From: CG2-30-36-16 sp964372115
GTDB taxonomy: Bacteria; Bacteroidota; Ignavibacteria; Ignavibacteriales; Ignavibacteriaceae
Assembly (NCBI GenBank): GCA_964372115.1
Contig: CAYJPN010000003.1
Location: 124,001-188,000, forward strand
Reading direction: 5' to 3'
Length of the DNA: 64,000 nt
Shown: in pieces, positions 18,118 through 27,101 of the stretch
How the letters are laid out: each line of letters starts with the position of its first letter
Position numbering within the stretch: position 1 is the stretch's first letter
Program-made: the position numbers and the translations under genes
The notes under the pieces: model-generated
Told to the model about the DNA's origin: nothing
Seen by the model: only the letters and a program-made list of their open reading frames with translations
Databases searched by the model: none

Positions 18118-20337
18118 CTATAAATTAATTTGAGTACCGAAAACGATTGTCCTCCTTCCGAAAAAACTTTCAACATCGCTTTTGACAGAATAATCGAAAT
18201 TATAACTGTAATTAAAAATATTTTTTATATTAAGTATGTTTATCGCCTCAACAAAAAACACACAAAAATATTTATCGAGCAGCGTTGTTAAATATGTAAC
18301 TCTAAAATCGAGACGGTGATAATCCGGCAGCCGATTTGAATTATCAACACCATAAATAGGTTCAAAAATATTCATCGTTTCAATGTAGTTTGCAGCAATT
18401 ATGGGTGTAAAAGGTTTGCCGGTAGCGTACTTGTAATTTATTCCTAATTGCACCGATGGGGTTAACATATACTTTGCTATTAGTGTAAAATTATTTGTTA
18501 TGTCAAAGTCGCTCGATGTTAAGTTTTCAAAATTAAGCCATTGACGTTTTGTGTTTATTATTCCGTAGGAAATCCATCCATCTATCACATCAAATAAAAT
18601 TCCTTTTAGCATAAAATCAATTCCTTTTGCAAAACCGTAACCGTCGTTGTTGTAGTTAACTGTTTCATCTTCCAAAGGCAGATTCGAATATTTTTTATAA
18701 TATGCCTCAATTCTAAAACTACCATTGTTTGCAAATTTATGACCGAAAGATAAAATATAATGATCCGCGCGCATCGGTTTTAATTCAGGGTTACCATCAG
18801 ATTGCGAGTACAGGCGGGGATCGGCATGCTGGTGAAATATTCCCCAACCAAAACTTAGAGTAGTGTTATCGGTTAACTTATATCCCAATGATAATCTTGG
18901 ATCTACCCAGCCGGTATTTAGTTGAGGAATATTATCGTACCTTATTCCCGCAACAGAAAAAACTTTTTTAACACCGAATAAATTTGAAACCTCGGATTCC
19001 AAATATCCGCCGTAACGGCTCATCCGAAACTTTGTATTTAACACCTCTCCATCAGCTTCTTTCCTGAAGTCATAATCTTCCGATGGAATTACTCCATTGT
19101 ACTTTGCATTTCTGTTTTCCGCCTCAAAACCGAAAGCAAGTTTAATTGAAGATGAAACTCTAAGCTCAAAGTCATTACGAAGTTTGTAATTAAAATCCTT
19201 TCGGGTTAGATCTAAAATTCCAAGTTTCCAGTTGCTCATAAAATTAGAAAGTGAAACGGATGATTTGTGTAAAAGTTTTGTCCCAATTATGTCCGAGTAC
19301 TGAAGGTTAAAAAAATAACTGTTTGATTTTCCTTCAAACTCATCTTTGTAACCTGGGCGGCTTACGTTTACTCCCTGGTTATCCTCACCCAAAAGCGCAA
19401 AAAGTTTTAACCTGCCAGTGCTCGAAATTTTATAAACTGCATTTAAATTTACATCTCTCGAACGGGGAACAAGTGTAAACTCATCTATACCGCCATTGAC
19501 TAAAAACAACGGTTTTGTAAAACTTTCACGCACATTAAAACTCACTCCAAACTTATTTTCAATAATCGGCAGATCGGCAATAAAATCTGCACTTGCGAGA
19601 GATAAACCGAGGTTTATTAACGTTGCGGAAGGTTCGTTTTTAGTCTCAAGTTCCAGAACGCCCGAAAGAGCATTCCCGTATTTTGCCGAAAACCCACCGC
19701 TCGAAAAATACATCCCCTTTATTGAACTTGTGTTTATATTTGAAAAAAGTCCACCGTAAGCCGATTCGAAAGTGTACGGATGATTGATTGATGCCTGATC
19801 GATTAAAGTTATAGTTTCATTTGGATCACCGCCCCTCACATACAGTTCGGCGCTCTCGGAAACGAGTGTTATGCCAGGGAGAGTTTTTAACGCCTGGAAA
19901 ATATCAGCGGCGCCTCCGGGTGTTGTAACAATATCCATACGGGTTAATACAACGCCCTTTTCTTTTTCGGAACCGTAAGAACTTGCTGTTACAACTACAT
20001 CGTTGGTTTCTATAAATGTTGAGGATAAGGTTATAGTTTCATTTATTAGGTTGCCGTTTAATATCACCGGCTGTAAATGTTTTTCATAACCAACCAGGCT
20101 AACGCTTAATACCGCATTACCCGCAACCGATGTATTAAATTTAAACATCCCTTGCTCATTTGTCGTGGTGCCGTCGTATGAATCAAGAACAAATACATTA
20201 ACATAAGAAAGCGGGTTGCCTGCTTCATCGTTTATTATTCCGCTTATGGTAGTCACAGTATTAGGGCTGTTAATTTGCGCAACTCCGGTTGAAGTTATAG
20301 CTAATCCAATCAAAATAAAAATTGTTATTCGTAACAT
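18118..20337 (-). CDS. TonB-dependent outer membrane receptor with carboxypeptidase-regulatory domain
   Basis: 739 residues: signal peptide (ending GVAQ), an N-terminal CarboxypepD_reg-like beta-sandwich (about 28-110, TTISGIINDEAGNPLSYVNVFV through SLVGYEKH), the plug domain (DVVVTASSYG onward, with LPGITLVSESAELYVRGGDPNETITLID) and a C-terminal 22-strand barrel. Such receptors import bound ligands with energy from TonB/ExbBD. No SusD partner is adjacent; instead a TPR protein gene lies 20 bases upstream, making this the last gene of the operon that begins at 22094. The ligand is unknown. Confidence 0.88.
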   Translation of the reverse strand: MLRITIFILIGLAITSTGVAQINSPNTVTTISGIINDEAGNPLSYVNVFVLDSYDGTTTNEQGMFKFNTSVAGNAVLSVSLVGYEKHLQPVILNGNLINETITLSSTFIETNDVVVTASSYGSEKEKGVVLTRMDIVTTPGGAADIFQALKTLPGITLVSESAELYVRGGDPNETITLIDQASINHPYTFESAYGGLFSNINTSSIKGMYFSSGGFSAKYGNALSGVLELETKNEPSATLINLGLSLASADFIADLPIIENKFGVSFNVRESFTKPLFLVNGGIDEFTLVPRSRDVNLNAVYKISSTGRLKLFALLGEDNQGVNVSRPGYKDEFEGKSNSYFFNLQYSDIIGTKLLHKSSVSLSNFMSNWKLGILDLTRKDFNYKLRNDFELRVSSSIKLAFGFEAENRNAKYNGVIPSEDYDFRKEADGEVLNTKFRMSRYGGYLESEVSNLFGVKKVFSVAGIRYDNIPQLNTGWVDPRLSLGYKLTDNTTLSFGWGIFHQHADPRLYSQSDGNPELKPMRADHYILSFGHKFANNGSFRIEAYYKKYSNLPLEDETVNYNNDGYGFAKGIDFMLKGILFDVIDGWISYGIINTKRQWLNFENLTSSDFDITNNFTLIAKYMLTPSVQLGINYKYATGKPFTPIIAANYIETMNIFEPIYGVDNSNRLPDYHRLDFRVTYLTTLLDKYFCVFFVEAINILNIKNIFNYSYNFDYSVKSDVESFFGRRTIVFGTQINL

Positions 20338-20357
20338 CTACATCCGTCTTTCTTTTT

Positions 20358-21137
20358 TTATTTTTCATCCAATGCTTTTTGTAAAGCAGGCATTAATTGA
20401 TGATTGATCCAGCCATAGTCGGGATTAATCGACAGGGCTTTTTTGTAAGCTTCGGCTGCTTTTTCAAATTCTTTGTGTTCAACATAACTTATCCCGAGCC
20501 ATGCAAGAGCGTCTGTATATCCCCAGGATGCTTCAACAGTATTTAATTTATCTTCTTTTTCAAAAAGAGATATTGCACTGCTAAAAAGTTTTTGAGCCCC
20601 GGTTTTACTTCCTCCGAAAAATTCGGGAGTATTGTATTTATTAATTCCCACTTGCAGCAGCACTCTAGGGTTGGAAGGCGCGGCTTCCATCAACTCTCCT
20701 GAAAGTTTACCGCACTCTGTTCCGAGTGTTGGAGCCAGGCTCCAATCATTTGAAATTTTTACTCCGTATATCGTGATAAGCAGCGCTTTTGATTCGTTAT
20801 TTTTCGGGTCAATTTGAATTATTTTGTTTAACCTTTCTTCTGCCAAATTTATATAGTTGTTAAACTCTTTCGTGTTTTTATTTTTCCAATAATATGTTGC
20901 TATTCTATAATCAGCATACGCAGAGTGATATTGGGCGGAGATATTATCGGGCTCTGTTGAAAGAACTCTATCAAAATATCCCTTTGCGGAAATCATCCCG
21001 GCGGGATCGAATTTTGAGTACGATTCCTCGATTAGTTTTTTGCCTTGGATAATTGTTTTATCAGCCTGGCAGAATGAGATAACACTTATCATCAGAACCA
21101 AAGCAGCAGTTAAAATAAAGACGACATCTTTTTTCAT
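20358..21137 (-). CDS. Exported TPR-repeat protein
   Basis: 259 residues with a signal peptide (to about residue 24, ending SFCQA). TPR-like helical repeats follow, most clearly near residues 205-240 (ALAWLGISYVEHKEFEKAAEAYKKALSINPDYGW). A periplasmic location and a protein-binding role are inferred. It is coupled to the TonB receptor gene (20 bases apart) and separated from the regulator gene by 65 bases that contain a palindrome matching the one upstream of the operon. It may be a periplasmic accessory of the receptor. Confidence 0.8.
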   Translation of the reverse strand: MKKDVVFILTAALVLMISVISFCQADKTIIQGKKLIEESYSKFDPAGMISAKGYFDRVLSTEPDNISAQYHSAYADYRIATYYWKNKNTKEFNNYINLAEERLNKIIQIDPKNNESKALLITIYGVKISNDWSLAPTLGTECGKLSGELMEAAPSNPRVLLQVGINKYNTPEFFGGSKTGAQKLFSSAISLFEKEDKLNTVEASWGYTDALAWLGISYVEHKEFEKAAEAYKKALSINPDYGWINHQLMPALQKALDEK

Positions 21138-21169
21138 TTTAGTATCCTTTTTGTTTTGTAATTAAAGAA

Positions 21170-21184
21170 CTTTGAAAAACAAAG
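21170..21184. promoter_or_regulatory. Palindrome, likely operator of the adjacent winged-helix regulator (site 2)
   Basis: CTTTGAAAAACAAAG (arms CTTTG/CAAAG, 5-base centre) lies 32 bases before the TPR gene start, between that gene and the regulator gene. It differs at only one base from the site at 22113-22127. The matching spacing and position suggest an operator controlling an internal promoter for the TPR-TonB pair. Confidence 0.55.
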
Positions 21185-21202
21185 TATAGGTATAAAATTT
21201 TT

Positions 21203-21499
21203 TTATTTACCGAGTAATTTTTCCAATTTTTCTACATAAATCTCAAACGCTTTTCTTCCCTTGGAAGTAAGAAGGTAGCGTGAAACCGGTTTTCGATTTT
21301 CAAAACTTTTGTTGACGGCAATATAACCGGTATCCTCGAGTTTTTTTAAGTGTGTACTTAAATTGCCGTCGGTTGTATTCACTTTTTCCTTCAAAAATGT
21401 AAACTCTGCTTCATCAATCGAAATTAATACTGCCATAATTGCAAGTCTAATACGGGAGTGAATTATATCATCAAGCTGCTGATAATCAAAATCAATCAT
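21203..21499 (-). CDS. Winged-helix transcriptional regulator (MarR/ArsR-like, HTH_34 type)
   Basis: 98 residues. The N-terminal part (SRIRLAIMAVLISIDEAEFTFLKEKVNTTDGNLSTHLKKLEDTGYIAV) is a winged helix-turn-helix, with the recognition helix around NLSTHLKKLEDTGYI and a wing (NRKPVSRYLLTSKGRKAF). It is the minimal one-domain type often paired with a membrane protein gene in Bacteroidota. Its ATG follows the stop of the upstream membrane protein after a single base (TAATATG), so the two are translationally coupled. It probably binds the paired CTTTG-N5-CAAAG palindromes on either side and autoregulates. Confidence 0.88.
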   Translation of the reverse strand: MIDFDYQQLDDIIHSRIRLAIMAVLISIDEAEFTFLKEKVNTTDGNLSTHLKKLEDTGYIAVNKSFENRKPVSRYLLTSKGRKAFEIYVEKLEKLLGK

Positions 21500-21500
21500 A

Positions 21501-22094
21501 TTATGCTGCCAATTCTAATTTTGATTTTCTGTAAAAATAAATTCCCGGAACGATTTGAAGAACTACCATCAAAAAAGACATAAAAAGTAAAGTGTATAAT
21601 CCGGGAAAAATAAACATAATAACCGAACCAGCCCACCAGCCGAAAGAAAGAGCGCTTATCCACTTCTTGCCGAGAAGTACTCCGGTAACTGCGTACGAAA
21701 TTCCAAGAACAACACAAATTAACGGATTTATATAAATGCTGGAATATGCGCCGGTATAAGGTCCAAGAAATCCGAGTATTGTTGCAGAAATACCTGTAGA
21801 AATCCAAACAACATCCATTACCCGACCGGCAAATGTTTTGACGCGTTTCTTTTTTTCTTTTGTTATGCCGCTAACAATTGAATAAACCCAGCCGAGTGCA
21901 ATAAGTCCTGGCCAAAACCAGCGGAGATTGTGGCTCCAATTTAGCTGAATAGAAGAATAAGTAACCACAAGACCGAATACAATTAAAATTCCCCAGAAGA
22001 TAAACCCATGTCCATCTTCTACTACTATGCGGCGGCTATCTTCCATAACTTGTTTTATAAAAGCCAATTCTTGCTGCGGGTTATTTTGTTTCAT
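21501..22094 (-). CDS. Multi-pass membrane protein paired with winged-helix regulator
   Basis: 197 residues with a cytosolic N-terminal helix (about 1-30) and about six membrane segments, among them GFIFWGILIVFGLVVTYSSIQ, FWPGLIALGWVYSIVSG and LLFMSFLMVVLQIVPGIYFY. The family is not recognised. First gene of the operon. The pairing with a one-domain regulator suggests it may sense a signal and sequester or modulate the regulator, but this is inference. AAGGA precedes the ATG, with a palindrome 18 bases upstream of the start. Confidence 0.7.
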   Translation of the reverse strand: MKQNNPQQELAFIKQVMEDSRRIVVEDGHGFIFWGILIVFGLVVTYSSIQLNWSHNLRWFWPGLIALGWVYSIVSGITKEKKKRVKTFAGRVMDVVWISTGISATILGFLGPYTGAYSSIYINPLICVVLGISYAVTGVLLGKKWISALSFGWWAGSVIMFIFPGLYTLLFMSFLMVVLQIVPGIYFYRKSKLELAA

Positions 22095-22112
22095 TTTATT
22101 TCCTTAAAAGTA

Positions 22113-22127
22113 CTTTGAAATACAAAG
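22113..22127. promoter_or_regulatory. Palindrome, likely operator of the winged-helix regulator (site 1)
   Basis: CTTTGAAATACAAAG (arms CTTTG/CAAAG) sits 18 bases before the first gene of the operon. It matches the site at 21170-21184 at 14 of 15 positions, and both are flanked by A on the left. Confidence 0.55.
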
Positions 22128-22194
22128 CAAAAGTAAATCATTTAAAATTAATTGTCAAGAGTATTGAAAAAAAAGTGGGAAGTACACATTATGG

Positions 22195-22536
22195 TTATTT
22201 TCCTAACCACTCTTTCCAGGTTTCAGGTTGATAACCTAACGTTGAAATCTTTCCGTTACGGACAACAGGTGTTTTAAATAATAGAGGATCGTTTAACAAT
22301 TCTTCTTCCGGATTAAAAACCATAAATGCCAAATTTCGTTTTTTGAATTGTTTCCCTTCTCTATCGAGCAACTCATCAAGAGGAATAGAGCGTTGAATAT
22401 TATCGAGTTCACCTTTTGCAACTCCCTTCTCATTTAAATCGCGGAATTGATAATTCACTCCTCTTTCTTTGAAGAACCTTTCAGCTTTACGTGTATCGCT
22501 GCATTTCTTTGTCCCTATTATCTGTATATTTATCAT
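22195..22536 (-). CDS. ArsC/Spx-family thioredoxin-fold protein
   Basis: 113 residues, the usual family length. The N-terminal GTKKCSDTRKAERFF carries the single active Cys of the ArsC/Spx group (C-x-x-T-R-K-A), followed by the conserved FRDLNEKG and KTPVVRNGK (cis-Pro) segments. Members include arsenate reductases, the Spx regulator and many uncharacterised oxidoreductases. This one has no arsenic gene neighbours, so reductase activity should not be assumed. Divergent to the serine hydrolase gene at 22582, with 45 bases between. Confidence 0.85.
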   Translation of the reverse strand: MINIQIIGTKKCSDTRKAERFFKERGVNYQFRDLNEKGVAKGELDNIQRSIPLDELLDREGKQFKKRNLAFMVFNPEEELLNDPLLFKTPVVRNGKISTLGYQPETWKEWLGK

Positions 22537-22581
22537 TATTAAAACCTCAAATTATTTGCAAAAATTTAAGAGGAGCTTTTT

Positions 22582-23526
22582 ATGAAAAGACTTTTGTTGT
22601 TCCTTTTTTTAACTTCAACAGCATTTGCACAAAATACTACCTTGCCGGATTACTACCGAACCGATAAAAATCTCGACGAACAAATTAATAATATTATTCT
22701 GGAACTGAAATTGGATGGAGATTTTAATGTTGGTGAGGACGGAATTGAAAAAATTTCATTCGCCGTTATCGATTTAAACCACACCGAACCAATTCTGAGC
22801 GGATACAACTTTACAAATTTTATTTACCCTGCCAGTGTGTACAAAATGTATGTAGCAGCAGAAGTGCTTCATCAAATAAGCGATGGGAAGCATAAACTTA
22901 GCGAAGCATATATGGTTAGGGCGCCGAATGCTGTTGACAAATCAAAAGAATTATCTTTCGATCCGAGACCACTCCTTAATGAAGGTGATACTGTTACAAT
23001 AAACTACCTGCTCGACCTGATGATAACCCGGAGCGACAACTCTGCGGCTAATTGTCTGATTGATATCGCAGGTCGTCCGGCAATTAATAAAATGATTGAT
23101 GAAAACAACTGGCAGGGGAGTGAGGTTACACGAAAATACTTAAGCCGAAAATTTGAGGATCCCGATTATAAAACTATTAGAGGAACAGAAACATCGGCGC
23201 TGCATGCGGCAGATTTTATGTATAAAATCGAAAATAACGAGTTGATAAATCCATGGGTAAGCATGCAGATGAAAGTATTGCTCGGCAGGCAGCTTGATAA
23301 AAGCAAAGCAGCACAGGGTCTTCCGAAAAACGTAATGTATTATCACAAAACAGGCTGGTGGAGCTATTGGACAAATGATGTTGGTATTGTTGATGATGGC
23401 GAAACAAAATATATTATTTCATTATTTATGCCGTTAACTGAAGAAACAGCAAAACCATTAATGAAAGAACTTTCTTCCAGAATTTATTTGTTGATGAGAA
23501 AAGAAGCATTAATTAATAGGCAATAG
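22582..23526 (+). CDS. Class A beta-lactamase-like serine hydrolase (periplasmic)
   Basis: 314 residues, signal peptide to residue 17 (TAFAQ), clear GGAGC ribosome site. Motifs: S-x-x-K as ASVYKMY (Ser85, Lys88), SDN as RSDNSAAN (151-153), and KTG as YHKTGWW (256-258). The segment where class A lactamases carry the deacylating E-x-x-L-N reads KFEDPDYKT and lacks a convincing Glu-Asn pair. A slow-turnover acyl-enzyme, DD-peptidase or esterase is therefore as likely as a lactamase. Single gene, convergent with the rRNA methyltransferase gene. Confidence 0.85.
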   Translation: MKRLLLFLFLTSTAFAQNTTLPDYYRTDKNLDEQINNIILELKLDGDFNVGEDGIEKISFAVIDLNHTEPILSGYNFTNFIYPASVYKMYVAAEVLHQISDGKHKLSEAYMVRAPNAVDKSKELSFDPRPLLNEGDTVTINYLLDLMITRSDNSAANCLIDIAGRPAINKMIDENNWQGSEVTRKYLSRKFEDPDYKTIRGTETSALHAADFMYKIENNELINPWVSMQMKVLLGRQLDKSKAAQGLPKNVMYYHKTGWWSYWTNDVGIVDDGETKYIISLFMPLTEETAKPLMKELSSRIYLLMRKEALINRQ

Positions 23527-23563
23527 TACGAAATAGAAATATACTCTGTTATGAGGATAGTAT

Positions 23564-24997
23564 TTATACTATCATAATTTCTTGAGTCCGTTTTGCTCTC
23601 GGAAAACGACTTTTTATTCCTGATTCGGTTACTATCGCGGTTCCTATAACCATTCCGTTATATTTTATCACACATTGTCCGGTTAGGTCGTTTTGTTTTT
23701 TTATAATTCCGCCATCTAAGTAAGTTCTTAATTCTTCTTTATCAGCCGGCACATAAATATTTTTTGTAATATGATCGCCCAAAGTTTCTGCTGCCTGCGT
23801 ATGGAGAGTTACTTCCCCATTTTTATCTATAATTCCAAAACGGGTTCCAATTCTTTCGAAGGCAGATAGGTTTTCATCATTCCATCCGGCGTCCACAAAA
23901 TAAATATCGCTCGCCTTTAATATGTATTTGTAGTTTGACAACACCGATTCATTAATACCAAATGTTTGTGTAATGTTCTGAAGATATTTTTGTATCACTT
24001 TATTTTTTGAGTTAACAAACTTAAATGCCGGTTGGCTTAAATTCGTTTTTTCAGGAGGCTGGGTTTCTCCGGTTTTTTTTAACTTTGCTATAAAAAAACC
24101 ATCGCTGTCCGCTTCCCATGGTAATATTCTTCTCGCTTTTACGAGTGACGGATGAAAAACAGTTTCACCGAATGAAGTAAACGCATCAATGGAATTTATA
24201 GGAAGGGAAATAGCTTCAAGTTCAACCGGGTATTTGTCAAGAACCTTATTTATGATTGCTTCATTCTCTTCAATTGTTAGCGTACAGGTTGAATAAACAA
24301 CCTCGCCGCCTGTTTTTAACATTTTAATTGCACCAATAAGTAAACGGAGCTGCAGATCGCCAAGTTTGTTTGCTCTTTCCAACGACCACCAATTATTTAC
24401 TTCTCCTTTTTTCTGAATTATACCGAGTCCGCTGCAAGGGGCATCAACGAGTATTTTATCAAAATAATCGGAATAAATTTTGCTTAATTGTTCACCTTTA
24501 TAATGAAGCACGCCAGTATTCACCAAGTTCATTCGGTCGATATTAAAAACCAGAACTTTTACTCTGTCTAACGAAACTTCATTCGCAATAAGTGTTCCGC
24601 GGCTTTGCATCATTTCGGAAATGCTTGTTGTTTTTGAACCGGGCGCGGAGCATAAATCTAAAACCACATCATCTTCGGAGGCATTAAGAACCACAGGTGG
24701 AAGCATAGAAGAGAGTCCCTGTATGTAATAATAACCAAGAATGTGTTCTAAAGATTTTCCGAGTGCATCAGCAATGCCGATAATTTTTAACGCGTTTTTT
24801 ACTCCGACTACCGGTGATGTTACGATACCGTATTTCGAAAGTAACAGGACCGCCAGGTCATCAACAGAAATTTTTAAAAGATTTACCCTGATATATTGAG
24901 AAGGGTCTGATTTTATAAAATCAAAATATTTCTGTGCTGCTTCAGCTCCATATAATGATTCAAGATAAGAATGGACTTTATCGCTTAATTCTATCAA
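23564..24997 (-). CDS. RsmB/RsmF-family rRNA (cytosine-5) methyltransferase
   Basis: 477 residues. SAM-binding motif VVLDLCSAPGSKTTSISEMM near residues 110-130; catalytic Cys in YSTCTLTIEENEAI and the second Cys in DAPCSGLG, the hallmark pair of RNA m5C methyltransferases. The roughly 150-residue C-terminal extension after RILPWEADSDGFFIAKL resembles the PUA-like tail of RsmF, so RsmF (16S rRNA) is more likely than RsmB. It ends the operon bshA - DNPH1-like - unknown, with 5 bases to the previous gene. A short inverted repeat (GATAGTA/TACTATC) overlaps its stop region. Confidence 0.9.
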   Translation of the reverse strand: MIELSDKVHSYLESLYGAEAAQKYFDFIKSDPSQYIRVNLLKISVDDLAVLLLSKYGIVTSPVVGVKNALKIIGIADALGKSLEHILGYYYIQGLSSMLPPVVLNASEDDVVLDLCSAPGSKTTSISEMMQSRGTLIANEVSLDRVKVLVFNIDRMNLVNTGVLHYKGEQLSKIYSDYFDKILVDAPCSGLGIIQKKGEVNNWWSLERANKLGDLQLRLLIGAIKMLKTGGEVVYSTCTLTIEENEAIINKVLDKYPVELEAISLPINSIDAFTSFGETVFHPSLVKARRILPWEADSDGFFIAKLKKTGETQPPEKTNLSQPAFKFVNSKNKVIQKYLQNITQTFGINESVLSNYKYILKASDIYFVDAGWNDENLSAFERIGTRFGIIDKNGEVTLHTQAAETLGDHITKNIYVPADKEELRTYLDGGIIKKQNDLTGQCVIKYNGMVIGTAIVTESGIKSRFPRAKRTQEIMIV

Positions 24998-25002
24998 TAC
25001 TA

Positions 25003-25440
25003 TTAATACCTAACAAGATTTAAAATTCTAAATATTTCGTTTATAGTGCTGTTCAAATTTTTTGATTCAGGGAATTTCTTTTTGAACTCTACCTCAATAC
25101 GTTTTACTATTGAATCGAGAAATTTTTCATAAGCTGCCACAGCTGCTTTTAAATCACTTTCGCTAATAGGAATAACAATTGAAAAAGATTTATTTTTTCC
25201 TGCATACAAAACATATTTTGCTTCAACGTGACTATCAGCCTGCATAACCGGGGTTCCGTCAACTGCTATAATTTCAAATTTTCCGAAAAACTCTTCCCCC
25301 ATTACTAATGTTTTGCCAGGCAGAGTTATTTCTTTGGTTTCTACTTGCGGAAGAAAGTCGCCCGGAAATATTTTTATCCCATCGGCTTTAATAGAAGCGG
25401 TAATCCCGGCGGTAAATTCTTTTTCCGTCATAACAATCAA
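25003..25440 (-). CDS. Conserved-context hypothetical protein
   Basis: 145 residues, no family recognised. The N-terminal half looks like a beta-rich domain (ITLPGKTLVMGEEFFGKFEIIAVDG split by turns), the C-terminal half like helices (ESDLKAAVAAYEKFLDSIVKRIEVEFKK). No signal peptide or membrane segment. Its start overlaps the upstream deoxyribosyltransferase-like gene by 4 bases (ATGA), and an alternative Met lies at residue 4. Coupled to bshA and rsmF-like neighbours, so cytosolic housekeeping use is plausible. Confidence 0.7.
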   Translation of the reverse strand: MIVMTEKEFTAGITASIKADGIKIFPGDFLPQVETKEITLPGKTLVMGEEFFGKFEIIAVDGTPVMQADSHVEAKYVLYAGKNKSFSIVIPISESDLKAAVAAYEKFLDSIVKRIEVEFKKKFPESKNLNSTINEIFRILNLVRY

Positions 25441-25850
25441 ATTTTTGTCAAAAATTTATTGATATGTTCGTACAATTCCGACTCGTTTTTATACGGATAA
25501 ATATTTATAAGCGGGGAAGAACAGCCGCTAATCATAGCGGAGACTTTTTTAACTTCACTGTTATAAAGCGCAAGTACAGGAATTTTTAATTCAAAAAGGG
25601 CAAAACTAATTTCGAATCCAACTCCCAAACTTGGGCCGGACACTTCCGCAATCATAGCTTTGCTGCTTCTCAACCAGGCTACATCACGTTCATAAATTTC
25701 TTTATCACTAAGTTTTGTTTTTTGTTCAAACTCAATATTAAATTCGGACAAAGCATTAAATTTTAATTTTGTAACTTCAGCTATTATTTTTTTATAAAAT
25801 AGCTGATATGAAGTATCTCCTTTTATTGGCCCGGCACAATAGATATTCAT
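25437..25850 (-). CDS. Nucleoside 2-deoxyribosyltransferase / DNPH1-like hydrolase
   Basis: 137 residues. MNIYCAGPIKG at the start and AEVSGPSLGVGFEISFAL (residues about 79-96) are the substrate and catalytic loops of the nucleoside 2-deoxyribosyltransferase superfamily; the Glu in GFE is the expected nucleophile. The short length and the SxGPSxGVGxE pattern are closest to 2'-deoxynucleoside 5'-phosphate N-hydrolase (DNPH1), which clears modified dNMPs. It overlaps bshA by one base (TAATG). Confidence 0.85.
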   Translation of the reverse strand: MNIYCAGPIKGDTSYQLFYKKIIAEVTKLKFNALSEFNIEFEQKTKLSDKEIYERDVAWLRSSKAMIAEVSGPSLGVGFEISFALFELKIPVLALYNSEVKKVSAMISGCSSPLINIYPYKNESELYEHINKFLTKI

Positions 25851-26986
25851 TACACCAAAGTCTCCTGCTCTAAAACTTTTTGATAATGCTGTTCATATAA
25901 TGGCAAAACATTTTCAATATCAAATAATTCCACCGCGCGGTTTCGCGCGTTCTTTGAAAACAGTTCATATTTTTTTTCGTTTGTAAGAAGGTCAAGTACA
26001 TATTTTGACATCCGATCAATATCGCCTATTTCTGCAATAAAACCTGACTCGTTATGCCGTATTAATTCCGGCAGCCCGCCCACGCTTGAACTAACAACCG
26101 GCACGCCGCAAGCCATCGCTTCAAGAGCGGCAAGACCAAAACTTTCTGATTGTGAAGGAATAAGAAAAACATCTGCGGCATTTAATATATCAATCAAACC
26201 GTCCTGCTTCCCAAGAAATTTGACATGCTCACATAAATTAAGCTGCCTGCAAAGTCTTTCGCAATCGCTTCTGTCCGGCCCGTCTCCTACAAGAATTAAC
26301 TTAGAAGGAACTTCTTTATATATCTGTTCGAAAATTCTTATGGTGTCAGAAACACGTTTAACCTGTCGAAAATTAGAGGTGTGCATTAAGATTTTCTCGC
26401 CGTTTGGCGCGACATGTTTTTTAAATTCGCTTACTTCTAAAGGTTTATAAACATTAGTATCAATAAAATTTGGAATTACCTCAATTTCCTTTTCAATATT
26501 ATAATTTGTAAGTGTTTTTTCCTTTAGAAAACGTGATACTGCAGTTACTCCATCACTTTCTTCAATACTGAATTTAACAAGCGGTAAAAAAGAGGGTTCA
26601 AGACCAACAAGTGTTATATCGGTTCCATGTAAAGTTGTAATAACTTTTAGATCCTTTTTCTCTTTCAACATTTGCTTTGCAAGATAAGCGCTTGTGGCGT
26701 GAGGGATAGCATAATGGACGTGTAGCAGATCAAGCTTTTCATATTCGGCAACTTCCACCATTTTGCTTGCAAGGGCAAGACTATAGAGAGGGAACTCAAA
26801 CAATGGATAGCTGCTTGTTTCAACTTCATGAAAAAAAACATTCTCCACAAAACTATTTAAACGAAATGGGAGAGCATAACTAATAAAGTGAATTTGATGT
26901 CCGCGTTTTGCCAGCGCTTTACCCAATTCGGTAGCAACAACACCGCTGCCGCCGTATGTCGGGTAACATGTTATTCCGATTTTCAT
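25850..26986 (-). CDS. bshA: Bacillithiol synthesis glycosyltransferase BshA
   Basis: A 378-residue GT4 glycosyltransferase. The start MKIGITCYPTYGGSGVVATE and segment LLHVHYAIPHATSAYLAKQ are diagnostic of BshA, which joins UDP-GlcNAc to L-malate as the first step of bacillithiol synthesis. The UDP-binding end LIPSQSESFGLAALEAMACG with the E-x7-E motif is intact. Bacillithiol is the low-molecular-weight thiol of many Bacteroidota and Firmicutes, so this organism probably uses it. First gene of a four-gene operon. Confidence 0.93.
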   Translation of the reverse strand: MKIGITCYPTYGGSGVVATELGKALAKRGHQIHFISYALPFRLNSFVENVFFHEVETSSYPLFEFPLYSLALASKMVEVAEYEKLDLLHVHYAIPHATSAYLAKQMLKEKKDLKVITTLHGTDITLVGLEPSFLPLVKFSIEESDGVTAVSRFLKEKTLTNYNIEKEIEVIPNFIDTNVYKPLEVSEFKKHVAPNGEKILMHTSNFRQVKRVSDTIRIFEQIYKEVPSKLILVGDGPDRSDCERLCRQLNLCEHVKFLGKQDGLIDILNAADVFLIPSQSESFGLAALEAMACGVPVVSSSVGGLPELIRHNESGFIAEIGDIDRMSKYVLDLLTNEKKYELFSKNARNRAVELFDIENVLPLYEQHYQKVLEQETLV

Positions 26987-27101
26987 ACTTGCCTTATTTT
27001 ATTAAATTTACTGGGGTAAAATTTAGCGAACTAATATAAACTTATAAATTGAATAGTGAAAACCAATTTGCCGGTGCAGAAGCCGGTTCAACAAAAAGAT
27101 A

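Noticed and set aside
21496..21807. 103-residue minus-strand ORF overlapping the membrane protein gene
   Set aside because: It is a shifted frame of the well-supported 197-residue membrane protein and has no initiation signal.
22195..22536. Arsenate reductase
   Set aside because: Only the ArsC/Spx fold and a single Cys are seen, and there is no arsenic resistance context, so the specific function is not claimed.
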